64,000 nucleotides of DNA from Sequoia sempervirens. Taxonomy: Eukaryota; Streptophyta; Pinopsida; Cupressales; Cupressaceae. The stretch is taken from positions 486,635,151 to 486,699,150 of the forward strand of contig VDFB02270651.1 of assembly GCA_007258455.2 (NCBI GenBank), read 5' to 3'. The translations under genes were made by a program, and so were the position numbers. Below the pieces are notes generated by a model. It saw only the letters and a program-made list of their open reading frames with translations. It had not been told where the DNA came from and searched no databases. Shown piece after piece: positions 44,942-54,060 of this stretch. Positions within the stretch are counted from its first letter, which is position 1. Every line of letters begins with the position of its first letter.

Positions 44942-46421
44942 TGTTGAATGCACAAAACAACTAAGAGGGGGGAGGGGAATCAATTGTACCTTAAAACTGG
45001 GTATGTGTAGGATCATCATGGAAAAAACAGGGCCTTAAGTGGCGAAAAATTTAGAAAAATCAGAGTTAGGCAACTTGACGTAAAAATTTGAATAAGTTAT
45101 CTATGTTATTTCAAAAATATGTAAGAATAGAATCTGTAGCAAATTGAATGTAGTTTCTAAACTACTAGGTTTATTTTATTTTTAAAAAATCTATTTGGTA
45201 AAAATTTGAAATTTCAATGCAGTAGTACTTAAATTTTAGGGAAAAAATAAGTAGGTGTCTGTAATCTAACACATGAAAGATCGCATTGCACTTCTCAAAT
45301 CCGCACTCTAACAATCTATAGCTCGCATCATACTTGTATATCTCTTCTCTCACCCAATACCTCAATAACTCAACTCTTATTTAAATTGTCTTCAACCTTG
45401 AAACCTGTCTCCAATGTCAGCTATCCACCTCAATTGTGCAAATTAAAATTAGGTTGGCAGCAAAACATTCATGAGGTGGAAAGGAATGAAGGTGGACCAC
45501 AAAACTCCTTAGTTAGGACCTAAATCTATCCTTACAAGCCATGCCACACCATGCTTCCACAAACAACTAAGCACCTTCGCAAGTAGTGTAAACACCAAGG
45601 TTGGTTGTTACCCATGTAAACACCATTAAGCTTTTAAGTACACACTTCCTTCGATCTATCCATAACTCACAGAAAACAAATGTCACCTAAACACACTCTG
45701 GAATATTCCATAAACACCTTGAAATACAACAAACTCCTTCACAACGACTTTTACTTGGAAGAATGTACACACCCAGTACATCTAGACAACTTTTCCATAC
45801 ACTGTAACTCAAAAAACATACTTCCTTAGCTCCAAACCACGAACAACTTCAACTGAAGAAAAATACCAACACTATCAACACTCTTTCAGATCCGCAAGAC
45901 CCGTAACATAACTTTAGAGAAACACAAAGCAGATACATTTCTCCTAGACACCTCTGCAATACACAACTCACACTTTGGTGAACATAACTTCTTTTGTACA
46001 ACAATCCAGCACACCAAATTCTGGATAGAACACCTCTAAACATCTCTGATCAACATATCCGAAGCGCATAAGATCTTCAACCTAGAAGAAATGCGAAGCA
46101 ACACAAGAACACAACTCTACAACCCAGAAAATCAATGCAACACACTGTTTCTTCTTTTTATCAAATTTTCTCAAAAGCACTTGGAAACCAAGCACCAGAG
46201 ACACATCCTCATCAACTACAGTTTTTCCTTAACCATAGACAAAAGCTTATCAAAGCAACACTAGTGGTTGACACCAGTTTCTTACTAATGACAACATAAT
46301 GCAACTAATCAAAGCATGAATAACATCAAATGCTCTCACAACAATCTCCTATAGTAACGATCTTCTTCCTCCTTATACAGTTGACACCAATGACAACATC
46401 AATCTGCTCATACTTGCAACA
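44942..46421 (-). repeat. 5' LTR of the copia element
   Basis: 1,480 bp. About 44942-45000 and 45259-46421 align with the 3' LTR. The intervening 260 bp is unrelated to the 355 bp at the same place in the 3' LTR. Confidence 0.92.
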
Positions 46422-46860
46422 AAGATAAGGAATTGGTTATCTATGTCGCTGAATATGTTTCTAGGTAGGCCATGCAATCTAAAAATATCCTTGAAGAAAA
46501 CATCAGCTACTTGAGGAGCTCTATAGTCTATGGACATTGCAATAAAATGTGTATAGTTGGTAAGGCAGTCCATCACTATGTATATACAATCTTTTCCTTG
46601 CACTTTGGGAAGCCGGTTATGAAATCCATGGAGACACTTTCCCATTTTTTATTAGGTATGGGTAGGGGCTGTAGGAGACCCGTTGGATAGATCTTTTTTT
46701 CCTTCTTCCTTTGGCAAGTCATGCATTCTTGAACATGTTTTAGGATGCCTTTCTTGAGACCTTTCCAAGAATATTTACCTCTTGCTTGCTTATAGGTTTT
46801 ATAATATCCTTGGTGGATGGCTAAGGGGTTGTTATGGTATTCTCTAATGATCTCCTTTAT
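46422..46860 (-). pseudogene. Integrase N-terminal half of the host chromovirus
   Basis: Contains the zinc-finger region in broken frames (HQGYYKTYKQ, then CMTCQRKK near 46730) and the core GFHNRLPKVQGKDCIYIVMD with the first catalytic Asp region degraded. It continues with FIAMSIDYRAPQVADVFFKD and GLPRNIFSDIDNQFLI, the second catalytic Asp block. The frame is then cut by the copia LTR. Coding resumes at 34370. Confidence 0.85.
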
Positions 46861-48370
46861 CTTTGAGCCTGGTACAAGATATATCCTATCTTTCTATAGG
46901 ATGACTTCTTCCACCACTTTATATTCTTCATTTTGTAGATTACCTTCTAGGATGTCACTTGCTTGTGGGTCTTTGGTGTATTCAAGAATGATTGAGTTCT
47001 TCCAATCTGTGGACATGTCTGTTATGGAGCATAAGTAGGGTTAGTGGGATAGGGCATCAGCTACAATGTTGTTCTTCCCTTTCATGTATTCTATGTCAAA
47101 ATTACAAGCTTGTAACTTGCTAACCCATTTTTGTTGGCGATCATTTAAATCCTTTTGATTTAAGAAAAACCTTTAGCTATTGTGGTTAGTTTTTACAATA
47201 AAATTCCCATAGACTAAATATTGTCTAAATTTGGCTAGTGCATGCATAATGGCTAACATTTCTTTGTCACAAATGGAGTAATGTTTTTCAGCCTCTATGA
47301 GTTTGCGACTTTCAAATGCAATTGGGTGTTTGTTTTGCATGAGCACTGCTCCAATGCCTTCTCTAAAAGCATCACACTCTAACTCAAAAGGTAATCAAAA
47401 GTCAGGAATAGCTAGAACGGGAAAATAACTCATTATCTCCTTAAGTCTTTCAAAAGCTTGTTGGACTACTTCATCCCATGCAAAGGCTTCCTTTTTAGTT
47501 AAGTTCTTTTAGAAAATTTAGAAAATCCTTTGACAAACTGTTGATAGTAGCTACATAAGCCCAAAAATCCCCTTAGGTGGTTAGGGTTCTTGGTTTTGGC
47601 CATTCCCTAATAGCTTTTATCTTTTCCTCATCCACACTTACTCCTTGTGCACTAATTTTATGTCCTAGATACATGATCTCTTCTAACCCAAATTCACATT
47701 TGGAGGCTTTAGCATATAGTGATTCTTGTTCAAGAATCCCTAGTACTTCATCAATATGCTTAAGGTGTTATTCCCATGTTTTTCTATAAATCAAAATTTT
47801 GTCAAAGAATACCAATAGGAACTTCCTTAGTTGTTTCCTGAATAGGTGATTCATGCATGATTGGAATGTTGTGGGGGCATTGGTTAAACCAAAGGGTAGG
47901 ACCAAGAATTTGAAGTGTCCATAGTGACATCTAAAGGAGGTCTTTGGGATATCTTCTTCCCTCATTCTAATTTGGTGGTAACCCCATCATAAGTCAATCT
48001 TTGAAAAGTATTTTGCTCCATGAAGTTCATCAATCAGTTCATCGACTCGAGGAATAGGATAACACTCTTTTATAGTTATTTTGTTCAAAGCTCTATAGTC
48101 TATACACATTCTCATAGTTCCATCCCTCTTTTTAACTAATACTATTGAGGAGACAAAAGGAATTGAACTAGGTTGAATGTGGCCATTTCAAGAAGCTCAT
48201 TAATATTTTTTTCTTTTTCTTCTTTAAATTTTTCGGGGTACCTATAAGGTGTAGTGATTACGAGTTTAAACCCCTCTTCAAGTTCTATGTTGTGATCAAA
48301 ACCTCTTTTGGGAGGAAGTCTTGGTGGAATGTTGCCAAATACCTTTTTTTGTTTCTTTAGGAGGGGTTGG
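46861..48370 (-). pseudogene. Reverse transcriptase-RNase H of the host chromovirus
   Basis: RT N-terminus at 48142-48370: IPPRLPPKRGFDHNIELEEG and TTPYRYPEKFKEEKEKNI. Then [15 protein letters not shown] and [19 protein letters not shown] in another frame. 47768-47965 carries [20 protein letters not shown] and the catalytic box VFFDKILIY, in which the second Asp is replaced by Lys. RNase H follows between about 47560 and 46860 in broken frames (for example HERKEQHC-type remnants). Many stops are present. The loss of the FFDD Asp would abolish polymerase activity. Confidence 0.85.
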
Positions 48371-48378
48371 ATGTCAAC

Positions 48379-48724
48379 CAGTGTTACCCCAAGTTTGCGA
48401 GATAGGGACGGCAAGTGACAGCAGGACGAGTCCCCAAGTTTCCTATTTTTTAGGCCAAATTTGGGGATAGTGGGGGGACGGCTATATAAAATATAGAAAA
48501 ACTTAAAATATATAGGGAAACTTTAAATATTCATATGAAAACATGGATAAAGCATGCATATATACATTATAGAAACTTAGCATATTACATTTGTGTTAAG
48601 AATTCATTGTCAATACTCAATATGCATTCAAAATTCAAAATTCATTCTGTGATATTAAACATAGTACACTACTGCCGTCCCCTGGTCGTCCCCTATCCCA
48701 TGCACGCGTCCCCAGGTAACACTA
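48379..48724. mobile_element. hAT-type MITE (346 bp)
   Basis: Flanked by a perfect 8-bp target duplication ATGTCAAC (48371-48378 and 48725-48732). The terminal inverted repeats are CAGTGTTACC on the left and, reverse-complemented, TAGTGTTACC on the right. An 8-bp duplication with a YAGTG terminus is characteristic of hAT elements. The interior is AT-rich with GC-rich subterminal CCCC/GGGG blocks and has no transposase. It separates protease from RT in the chromovirus, whose coding sequence resumes on each side. Confidence 0.9.
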
Positions 48725-48732
48725 ATGTCAAC

Positions 48733-49413
48733 GTGTATGGCTTTACCTTGGGAGGAAGCTTTGTCAAGAATCATGCATTGAGCGGCCCATTCCACTTGTC
48801 CATGTCTAAAGATTCTTTCCATCCTTTTGGACGAAACTACTCTAGGGGATCCATCAAATAGTCCCTGCAACAGGATTTCTTGTTTGTTATGTTGGAAACA
48901 AAGTTCCAATTTTGGGAAGTCTAGGTAAAAATGTCCCAAGGAGTACAACCATGGGACACCCAAGATTACATCGATGTCCCCCATTTTTACTATGTAGAAG
49001 TCTTCTTTGATTGGATTCTTTCCCAAGGTGATGCTTAGTTGTGGAATATTTCGTGTACATGGGGTAGTAGACCCATCAACTAAGGTTACCTTAAAGCCCT
49101 TAAAATATTTTGTTTCTAAATTCATTCTTGTAACCAAATTTTTGTCGATAAAGTTTTGTGTTGCCCCACTATCCACAAGGGAAATTACCCTTTGTCCCTT
49201 TAGGAAACTTTGAATCCAAAAGGGGTGGTACTTGGATGCTCTTGAGATTACAGCTAGGGTTCCATAGTCTTCCTCATCGCACTTTCTTGTTTTAATTGGA
49301 CTTTCTTCTTCTTCCCATACTTCTTTGTTGAATAATGCCTCTATGTTACATGCTTGGCCTCTTTTTCCACACTTATGTCTCAGCTCCCATTTCTCCTTAC
49401 ACCTATAACACAA
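48733..49413 (-). pseudogene. Zinc finger and protease of the host chromovirus
   Basis: A long open frame starting CYRCKEKWELRHKCGKRGQ, a CCHC-type gag zinc finger, then an acidic linker and the protease VISLVDSGATQNFIDKNLV with an intact DSGA active site. LTLGKN-type and DVILGVPWLYSLG blocks complete the retropepsin fold. The open frame continues into the MITE beyond 48732, adding foreign residues. The start is not natural. Upstream gag was separated by the fragment at 49430-50600. This is the only large chromovirus domain without an internal stop. Confidence 0.9.
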
Positions 49414-49429
49414 TTTTTTCTTTCAAAAC

Positions 49430-50600
49430 TCTTGATGGAAAACATGTCCATGATGTTATGGTTATGAAAAACATGAACCACAGGATCAAACAATGGACAA
49501 AGACACCTTCTATGCAAGAGATCTACAAACAATATATGCAATATTCCTCAACAAGAAAAAGCTATAGAAGAACCTTAAGAAACTTCAAGGAAAACAAGAG
49601 TCCTCAAAGGTTGAGAGTTCGAGAGAACAGATAAGAATCTTAGAGTGATAATATGAGGGTTGAGTTCTATATGGGAGAAACCCTAAATGTTGAAGGGATT
49701 AGATCAAGACAAGTGTCAACATCACATGCGATGAGACAGAATGATCTAATAATAGCTCACTTCAATTAACATAGAAAAGCACTTAGTTAACTGAATAAAG
49801 AACTCCTAAGTTTAGCTTAAGTGGATGAGAACAAATTAGACTAATTAAAAATTAATTAATTATTAGCTAATGTGTGATTACTCTAAGATGAACTTAGGGA
49901 GTAGCTAAAAACCCTAAAAAGAATGCATGATGGGTCCCAACAAACAAGGCCTAGTGAGATACCCATGTACAAACGAAAGATCTCTCAAAACTAGGGAAAA
50001 AGGAGAAACCACAATGGGAGAAAACTCATCTCCAAAAGAGAGAAAGGTGAATAAAAGACTGAAAATCCTCCAAATCAAGGTGTGAAGGATTGAGAAGCCT
50101 CCAACTGAAACAAAGTCCTAAAAAAGAGAGAAACAAGTAGAACATTGCTGAATCATGAAGAACCTATAGACTGTTGTTGAAAGATGACCAATATAGTGCT
50201 AAAATGGAGAACTTGCAGAAACAACAATGCAAGAGTGTCCATATGGTAAATGATCCATCTCACCGAAATGCATGTAACCAACCACTGATGTACGCTGCAT
50301 TTGAAAGTACATAGGAACAAGAACTAGATACATAGATCACTCTAAACCACGAAACCAAGGAAGCATTAGCACTAATAGTATAAACCTCCCCATAATGCTA
50401 AAAAAGGAGAACCATTACAGGAACATTGAAACTGTGTGAAACCAAGAAGTGCATGTAAGATAAACAACTTGCAAATAAAAGGGTGTGCAAACTAAGGCAC
50501 ACACCCATGAGGTAGGAATCCGTGGGATTCACTGTTGTCATGGAAGGGACACTCACTTGACAAAGGTGTGATGCCAAACCAAAGGCAAACATCAACCGCA
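49430..50600 (-). mobile_element. Copia-related fragment inserted in the chromovirus gag zinc finger
   Basis: Noncoding apart from short frames. The part 49930-50040 is homologous to the reverse complement of the region just before the polypurine tract of the small LTR element (about 33290-33410). Both have ACCCATGTACAAA, GATCTCTCA and AAAGGAGAAA blocks. It therefore looks like the 3' internal end plus LTR of a related minus-strand element. Both flanks carry a related stretch of about 45 bp of the zinc-finger coding sequence instead of a 5-bp duplication. No LTR pair was found. Confidence 0.6.
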
Positions 50601-51624
50601 CCATGGCACTTTATTTCTCCTTGCACTTGAAACATAATTTTTTTCTTTGAAGCTCTTCATGGTCATCTCTAGTAGGAAATTTTCTTTGATGCCCATCCTT
50701 CTTATAGGAGGTTTTATCTTTTGATGATATATTTTTGGAGTAACCTTTATCAAGTCATAGGGCTTTTAAGATTGCATCTTGGAGAGATGTGGGATCAAGG
50801 GCACTTACTAGTCCACAAATAGCTTCTGATAGTCTCTCTCTAGATAGGTAAGTGAGTCTTTTGTCAGTAATTTTGGGAACCATGACTGAAATTCTTTAGA
50901 ATTCTGCCACATAGTCTTCAATGGTCCCTTCTTGTCTTAGTTGAGTTAATTCTTTAAAATAACTCTCAGGGTGCTTTTGGTCAAATCTTTCAATGAGCTT
51001 TTTTGTGAAGTCGTCATATGTTGTTATGTTTTGATGGCCTTGAGTAATCAAGCCATGGTGCTAGTAGTCATGTGCAACCACTTCCAAATGTAGGATGGTG
51101 AACTTGATGGCATCTTCTTCTATCATTGGATTAAGAGATAAATATGTATCCAATTTTTGGATCCATGAATGGGCAATAATCTTCCTTGATCCATCAAAGT
51201 TAGGGAGAGTTATCTTGCCTACTTTATGATGTAATTTTTTATTAGGTTGATCCCTCTCTCTTCTAGGGTTACTTCTTGTTCCCGCTTCACAATATTCCCT
51301 AAAGGGGATCTTTCTCTTAACTTCAGGGTCTAGCCTTGAATAGGCTATAGCCAAGTCGTTTAAATTTTGGTTTGGTGTATTGATTTCTTCTTCTCTAGGC
51401 GGTCCCTCCCTAGGTAGAAAGGAAGGTCTAGTTACCCTAGGTGTTGACCCTAGTGGAGTTCTATTGTTATTTTTAGAATGATTAGAAGTGGCATCCCTCC
51501 CATTAGTTTGGTTAAGACTGCTTATTGTGTTGTTCATATTTTGAAGGGTTTGTAGGAGTAATTGGGTTGTTTTCTTCTTTTGCTCCATGAAGGCCCTCAA
51601 CTTATCTCCCAAATGTTCACCCAT
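50601..51624 (-). pseudogene. gag of the host chromovirus
   Basis: The frame 51061-51624 has an N-terminal charged, Asn-rich region and then KITLPNFDGSRKIIAHSWIQ and LDTYLSLNPMIEEDAIKFTI, the start of the retrotransposon gag domain. Shifted frames below 51060 continue with FTKKLIERFDQKHPESYFKE and LTQLRQEGTIEDYVAEF, a clear gag match, up to ELQRKKLCFKCKEK, the first half of the zinc finger, at about 50610. Several stops occur between 50880 and 51060. Confidence 0.88.
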
Positions 51625-51747
51625 TATGATGTTTGGAGTAGGGTTATTACTTGTTGCAACTTTCCTTCCTTCTCTTTCAAATGCCCTTTGAGCTCATTAG
51701 CTAAGTTGCATCAACTATCTTTCATCCCTCAGGGTGGCAAGATTAAA

Positions 51748-51759
51748 GCTCTGATACCA
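51748..51759 (-). other. Primer-binding site of the host chromovirus
   Basis: The minus strand reads TGGTATCAGAGC exactly, two bases inside the LTR end GGGGAGATTACA. Confidence 0.92.
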
Positions 51760-51761
51760 AT

Positions 51762-51967
51762 TGTAATCTCCCCTAATTGGGGTATGCCTAATTTTTCCCA
51801 AAAGTAACAATTGCAACAATATAAATTGTTTTACAAATAGTATTCTAAAATTAAATCATATAGAAGTTATTGAACTTAAGAGTAAATGAACAATTAAGAT
51901 AAATAACATCGTCTAATTGGATCTAATCTATAGTTTCTTTTCCAATAACCAACCATAGTAAGGATTG
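51762..51967 (-). repeat. Partial 5' LTR of the host chromovirus
   Basis: Begins TGTAATCTCCCC on the plus strand next to the primer site. Its distal 99 bp matches 30300-30395. It appears to end abruptly near 51967 without the TATA-containing U3 part present at 30831-30940. Confidence 0.65.
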
Positions 51968-53167
51968 ATTTGCATTCAAATTGTTTCAGGATCATGATGG
52001 AGGATAATATTGTCAACTGCGAATTGAAACCATATAAACCACTGCCTGCTCTCTAGAGCTGGTGACCCAGAGATAAGGCCATTTTTCTGCACCTATTGAA
52101 GATAGGCATGTTCACTTATTATGATAAACAGGTAAGCAAGTGAATCACACCATATTGGGAAAAAATCTACCTAAAGATCCTCACAACCAGTTGCTTATTC
52201 TGGCATGTAACATTCAAATTGCTTTCCTAGTGTCCTCTAAATTGAATGAGAAAGGAAGGAGATGGAGAGGAGACTTGAATGGCATGCTGATCTAGAATGT
52301 CTAACATACAAAATGAAGATGCTCTATATCCAACCAAAAATTCTGAAAGTAATAATTGAATACCCATGTGCAACTCCTTACAGGGATCTCCTCTGCAGCA
52401 TTTTGCCTAAAGTTTTGGGAGAATAATTATGGTAGTTTATCATTTAAAGCAACCCCGTTTATGTTTTCTTCATTAAACCTAATGTTATGACCCCGGTAAT
52501 GTTTCTAAATGATGTTTGTGTAGTGTAGGTGTTCTTATTTCTTGTTAGATTCCAATTCCTTCAGTTGCTTGACTATGCAACACAATTACAGAAAAAATAT
52601 GTGTCTAGGGAACACTAATTGTTGACAATTGGGAGGTTCATAAGAGAAAAAATCCATATTTGTCACTTTATGAAGCGAAAACTGGCACAACTTTCTCTTA
52701 GCAATCCAGCAATAGCTTTTCTATGTAAGTCAATCTCCAGACCCTGATAAATGCTCCAGCTAGAAGCTATTATATGATCATATGGTTCATAATTTGCTCT
52801 CTTATACATGTAGTTATAAGAAAGAAGGAATCATGCAACTTATAGCTTACCAAGCACATATTATTGCAGTAGAGTTACAACTGGGATGTATTATTTGTCC
52901 ATGGCAGAAAATGGTGAACCATAACAGGAATGACTCAGTTCTTTTGAGACATAATAGAAAATTACTCATATTAACCATGAAAACCAGGTGCAATTTTTAT
53001 TATTTGAAAAGAAAAAGAGATGACAATATCTTCGGTTTCTAAAGACTCTAAATTACTTAAGAATATTTCCTTCATAGTTTGATCTATTATACTTTCCACA
53101 TTTTCCATCCAATTCCTTGAAAACAATCTTAAGCATTATTATTAATTTAACAGGTCTCAGACATTAC
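51968..53167. other. Remaining 5' part of the giant intron
   Basis: AT-rich sequence between the chromovirus LTR and exon 53168-53346. No transposon domain or conserved ORF was seen. Confidence 0.5.
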
Positions 53168-53346
53168 CCTGACAACTCCACCAAATCCTCTTGAATTTGG
53201 TTGAAGAAAAGTGTGCTTGTCATGAACTTTGGGCCAGTGACACAAGAGTTCAAATGTTTTCACATCCCAAAGTTTAACATCTCCATCCTTACTACCAGTC
53301 AAAAATAAGCTTGTACCAGGAATGGCTGATATCCTTGATATGCTTC
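53168..53346 (-). CDS. Penultimate coding exon of DmX/Rav1-like WD40 gene
   Basis: 179 bp, entered in phase 1 after acceptor CTTGTAG and left in phase 0 at donor AGG/GTAATG. Together with the last G of the previous exon it encodes GSISRISAIPGTSLFLTGSK, then DGDVKLWDVKTFELLCHWPK and HTFLQPNSRGFGGVVR. The GSKDGDVKLWD stretch is a textbook WD40 repeat. The HWPK..DKHTFLQP..RG block is a hallmark of the C-terminus of DmX/Rav1-like proteins in plants and animals. No stop or frameshift is present and splice sites are canonical, so the exon looks functional. Transcription runs toward lower coordinates, across the 28.9-kb intron. Confidence 0.9.
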
Positions 53347-53778
53347 CTACAAGACAAGAAAACAAAAATCCATTAGAAAGCAGTTAAAATAAATATTCCA
53401 TTCCCCAAAACATTTTGTTTTGTTGATATGTAATTTGGAATGAAGATATTTCTAATTTGTATAATTCAACTGAACAGTTGAAGAGAAAAGGTCACACTAG
53501 CGGCCCAGAAACTAGGTTACAATAAGGTGAAACATACCATCTTCCAACCATTACAAAACCACCTCAAAGAAAATATACAATTTTCCACCAAAACAAAACA
53601 TTTGTAACACTGATTATAAAACATTCTTTTTAAGCACAATCCTGTACTTAGCATCCCAAATTATTTTCACCTTCCTAAAACTATTTGGACAATTATCACA
53701 CTGACACAATCATCAAAAATAGTGTGTATAAACATGTACTATTTAGCTTAAGAGAAGGGACGGCTAATTCACAAGTAC
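53347..53778 (-). other. Intron of the DmX-like gene (432 bp)
   Basis: Donor CTAG/GTACTTGT and acceptor TTGTCTTGTAG on the minus strand. It joins phase-1 ends so that the split Gly codon of AHLG is restored. Its size is ordinary for a plant intron. Confidence 0.85.
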
Positions 53779-54060
53779 CTAGGTGTGCCTTTGGTAAGTA
53801 CCAAATCATCCCATTAGAATTATGTTCACCAAGCTTTCTGGGTTGGCCAAACGCTTCTTTTGTGTACCGTGCATCTTTCAGAGGGGAAGATGGAAGCATA
53901 TTTTCTTCCTTAGTATGTTTTTTCTGTTTAGTTTTTCCTGTTGTGATGAAACGAAAGTCATGTACTGCAATATCACCCGCTTTACCCCCTGTAACAATCA
54001 AGGGTGATACAGATCCACTTCCCACATTATGATCGAACAGAGCAAGAGAGCGAGCACCAC
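53779..54060 (-). CDS. Third-from-last coding exon of DmX/Rav1-like WD40 gene
   Basis: 282 bp, starting after acceptor CTGTACAG in phase 1 and ending CTAG/GTACTT in phase 1. It encodes GARSLALFDHNVGSGSVSPL, then IVTGGKAGDIAVHDFRFITT and a Lys-rich loop, and ends NSNGMIWYLPKAHLG. The TGGKAGDIAVHDFRF stretch is a WD40-type repeat in which HDF takes the WD place. Known plant DmX-like proteins have the same block, followed by a variable linker and MLWYIPKAH. The variable Lys/Glu-rich linker here (KQKKHTKEENMLPSSP) is the expected divergent loop. The codons are intact. The preceding exon, expected to contain a VVWDTLAPP-like block, was not found up to 64000. Confidence 0.9.

Larger units (their letters stand above)
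34376..46421 (-). mobile_element. Ty1/copia retrotransposon inserted in the chromovirus integrase
   Basis: 12.05 kb including a 4.38-kb later insertion. LTRs are 34376-35964 (3') and 44942-46421 (5'), with TG...CA ends. The flanking target duplication is AAGCT/AAGAT (34371-34375 and 46422-46426, one mismatch). The domain order on the minus strand is gag, protease, integrase, RT, RNase H, which is diagnostic of Ty1/copia. Shared LTR parts differ by roughly 10% by eye. Wording of the RNase H suggests a Tork/SIRE-like lineage, a weak inference. Confidence 0.95.
30300..51967 (-). mobile_element. Chromovirus (Ty3/gypsy) that hosts all the nested insertions
   Basis: Its pieces, read right to left, are: partial 5' LTR (51762-51967), primer site, gag (50606-51624), zinc finger and protease (48733-49413), RT and RNase H (about 46690-48370), integrase core (46422-46690), integrase remainder (33759-34370), chromodomain (30978-31317) and partial 3' LTR (30300 to about 30940). 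The coding order continues across each insertion, for example DIDNQFLI at 46430 to SFWQELFSLVGT at 34370. This shows one original element. The two LTR parts share about 100 bp (30300-30395 and 51869-51967). Confidence 0.85.
24231..53167 (-). other. Giant intron (about 28.9 kb) of the DmX-like gene
   Basis: The donor on the minus strand is AGG/GTAATG (exon end 53168) and the acceptor is GCTGTAG (exon start 24230). Phase 0 on both sides joins ...GFGGVVR to AAGTDIQ.... The intron contains a nested chromovirus, copia element, giant LTR, small LTR element and hAT MITE, which together account for about 21.7 kb. The remainder is older unassigned sequence. If splicing works as inferred, this is an exceptionally long plant intron of a kind known from conifers. 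Confidence 0.8.

Noticed and set aside
53685..54032. Plus-strand 115-codon frame
   Set aside because: Antisense shadow of the WD40 exon 53779-54060.
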